A stretch of 35,408 nucleotides of DNA. Origin: Bacteroides sp. (GTDB taxonomy: Bacteria > Bacteroidota > Bacteroidia > Bacteroidales > Bacteroidaceae). Each line of letters opens with the position of its first letter. Position 1 is the first letter of the stretch. Under the pieces are notes generated by a model, which had not been told where the DNA came from, ran no database searches, and saw only the letters and a list, made by a program, of their open reading frames with translations. The position numbers and the translations under genes are program-made. The stretch is from assembly GCA_030151885.1 (NCBI GenBank), contig JASLCG010000060.1, forward strand, positions 1 to 35,408, written 5' to 3'. This document shows positions 35,017-35,408 of the stretch, piece by piece.

Positions 35017-35047
35017 TTTGACAGTTCTATATAAAGTATTAATTTTG
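35017..35047 (+). promoter_or_regulatory. Consensus Bacteroidota promoter of rplU
   Basis: TTTG (35017-35020), a 19-nt spacer and TAATTTTG (35040-35047) match the -33 and -7 consensus with no mismatch. Transcription would begin near 35053, leaving an 80-nt leader. Confidence 0.75.
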
Positions 35048-35053
35048 CACAGA

Positions 35054-35133
35054 TTATTCCTACCGGGTTTAAAAAAGAGTTATGTAATAATTATTAACCA
35101 CCCGCGGGATTTAACCTGTTTAAATAATAACAG
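35054..35133 (+). ncRNA. Candidate structured leader of rplU mRNA
   Basis: CGGGTTTAAA (35064-35073) can pair with TTTAACCTG (35110-35118), with one G-U pair and one bulged T. This encloses a palindromic CCCGCGGG (35101-35108) and the near-palindrome TAATAATTATTA (35085-35096). The leader is far richer in G/C than the surroundings. A feedback leader for L21 is possible. Confidence 0.4.
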
Positions 35134-35408
35134 ATGTACGCAATTGTAGAAATTAACGGTCAGCAGTTTAAAGCTGAAGCTGGCAAAAAATTATTTGTTC
35201 ACCATATCCAAGATGCTGAAAATGGTGCAACAGTTGAATTCGAAAAAGTTCTTTTAGTTGACAAAGAAGGAAACATCACAGTAGGTCTTCCAACAGTAGA
35301 AGGCGCTAAAGTTGTTTGCGAAGTGGTTTCTCCACTAGTAAAAGGTGATAAAGTAATCGTTTTCAAAAAGAAAAGAAGAAAAGGTTACCGTGTAAGAAAT
35401 GGTCACCG
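35134..35408 (+). CDS. rplU: 50S ribosomal protein L21 (partial, cut by window edge)
   Basis: The first 91 codons of L21 (family about 103 residues), starting MYAIVEINGQQFKAEAGKKL, the standard N terminus of bL21, and running to the conserved KKRRKGYRVRNGH region that contacts 23S rRNA. L21 is an assembly protein of the large subunit. A strong promoter and a possible structured leader precede it, and in most bacteria rpmA (L27) follows outside the window. Only the 3' end is missing; nothing odd in the visible part. Confidence 0.97.
   Translation, partial: MYAIVEINGQQFKAEAGKKLFVHHIQDAENGATVEFEKVLLVDKEGNITVGLPTVEGAKVVCEVVSPLVKGDKVIVFKKKRRKGYRVRNGH

Noticed and set aside
1..35408. A novel defence or mobile system
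   Set aside because: No nuclease, methylase, toxin-antitoxin pair, reverse transcriptase or integrase motif could be found; the only mobile trace is a decayed transposase.

Overview
The window comes from an AT-rich member of the Bacteroidales (phylum Bacteroidota). The evidence is the gene content: the succinate-to-propionate sodium-pump operon with a lamin-tail OadG subunit, a DUF3575/DUF3868 outer-membrane pair, a DUF5687 ABC permease, a MacB-type exporter with its ATPase and two permeases as separate genes, and promoters of the Bacteroidota type (TTTG, about 19-21 nt, TAnnTTTG). The family or genus cannot be settled from this sequence alone. No tRNA, CRISPR array or intact mobile element was seen.

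Layout from left to right. At 1-998 is the 3' part of a tetratricopeptide (TPR) gene cut by the window edge. It converges, through a strong hairpin, on a leftward operon at 1107-3567: nitroreductase, DUF2520 Rossmann protein, KdsC phosphatase and Maf pyrophosphatase. A rightward acetyltransferase gene follows (3834-4823). Next is the methylmalonyl-CoA epimerase and decarboxylase operon (5004-9587: mce, carboxyltransferase, OadG-like, biotin carrier and OadB-like beta subunit), closed by a textbook terminator. A tripartite MacAB-TolC-like efflux operon covers 9876-15573.

Leftward genes for a DUF3868/OmpA-like/TPR protein and a DUF3575 protein (15864-17927) resemble the assembly and anchor part of fimbria-like loci, but no fimbrillin gene is present. 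Upstream of them is a 1.7-kb stretch without genes (17928-19653). It contains the frameshifted remains of the C-terminal end of an ISL3-type transposase (about 18476-18747) and several perfect hairpins. A second leftward group at 19654-22197 holds a conserved hypothetical gene, a LysR regulator and a YeiH-type transporter. Opposite it is clpB (22460-25051), which converges on an exported TPR-like gene (25121-25894).

The right third (26183-31691) is a compact rightward run: DUF2975 membrane protein, YozG-like Cro/C1 regulator, miaA, kdsA and a large exported M16 peptidase. After a hairpin come a DUF5687 permease, its ABC ATPase and a TraB/GumN-family protein (31766-34951). The window ends inside rplU (ribosomal protein L21), which is preceded by a consensus promoter and a leader that may be structured.

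Most of the window is housekeeping and ordinary accessory metabolism. kdsC and kdsA, 26 kb apart, both serve Kdo synthesis for lipopolysaccharide. No clearly new multi-gene system was found. The best leads are the gene-free region with its decayed transposase, the unknown gene leading the LysR/YeiH operon, the lamin-tail domain on the sodium pump, and the rplU leader.
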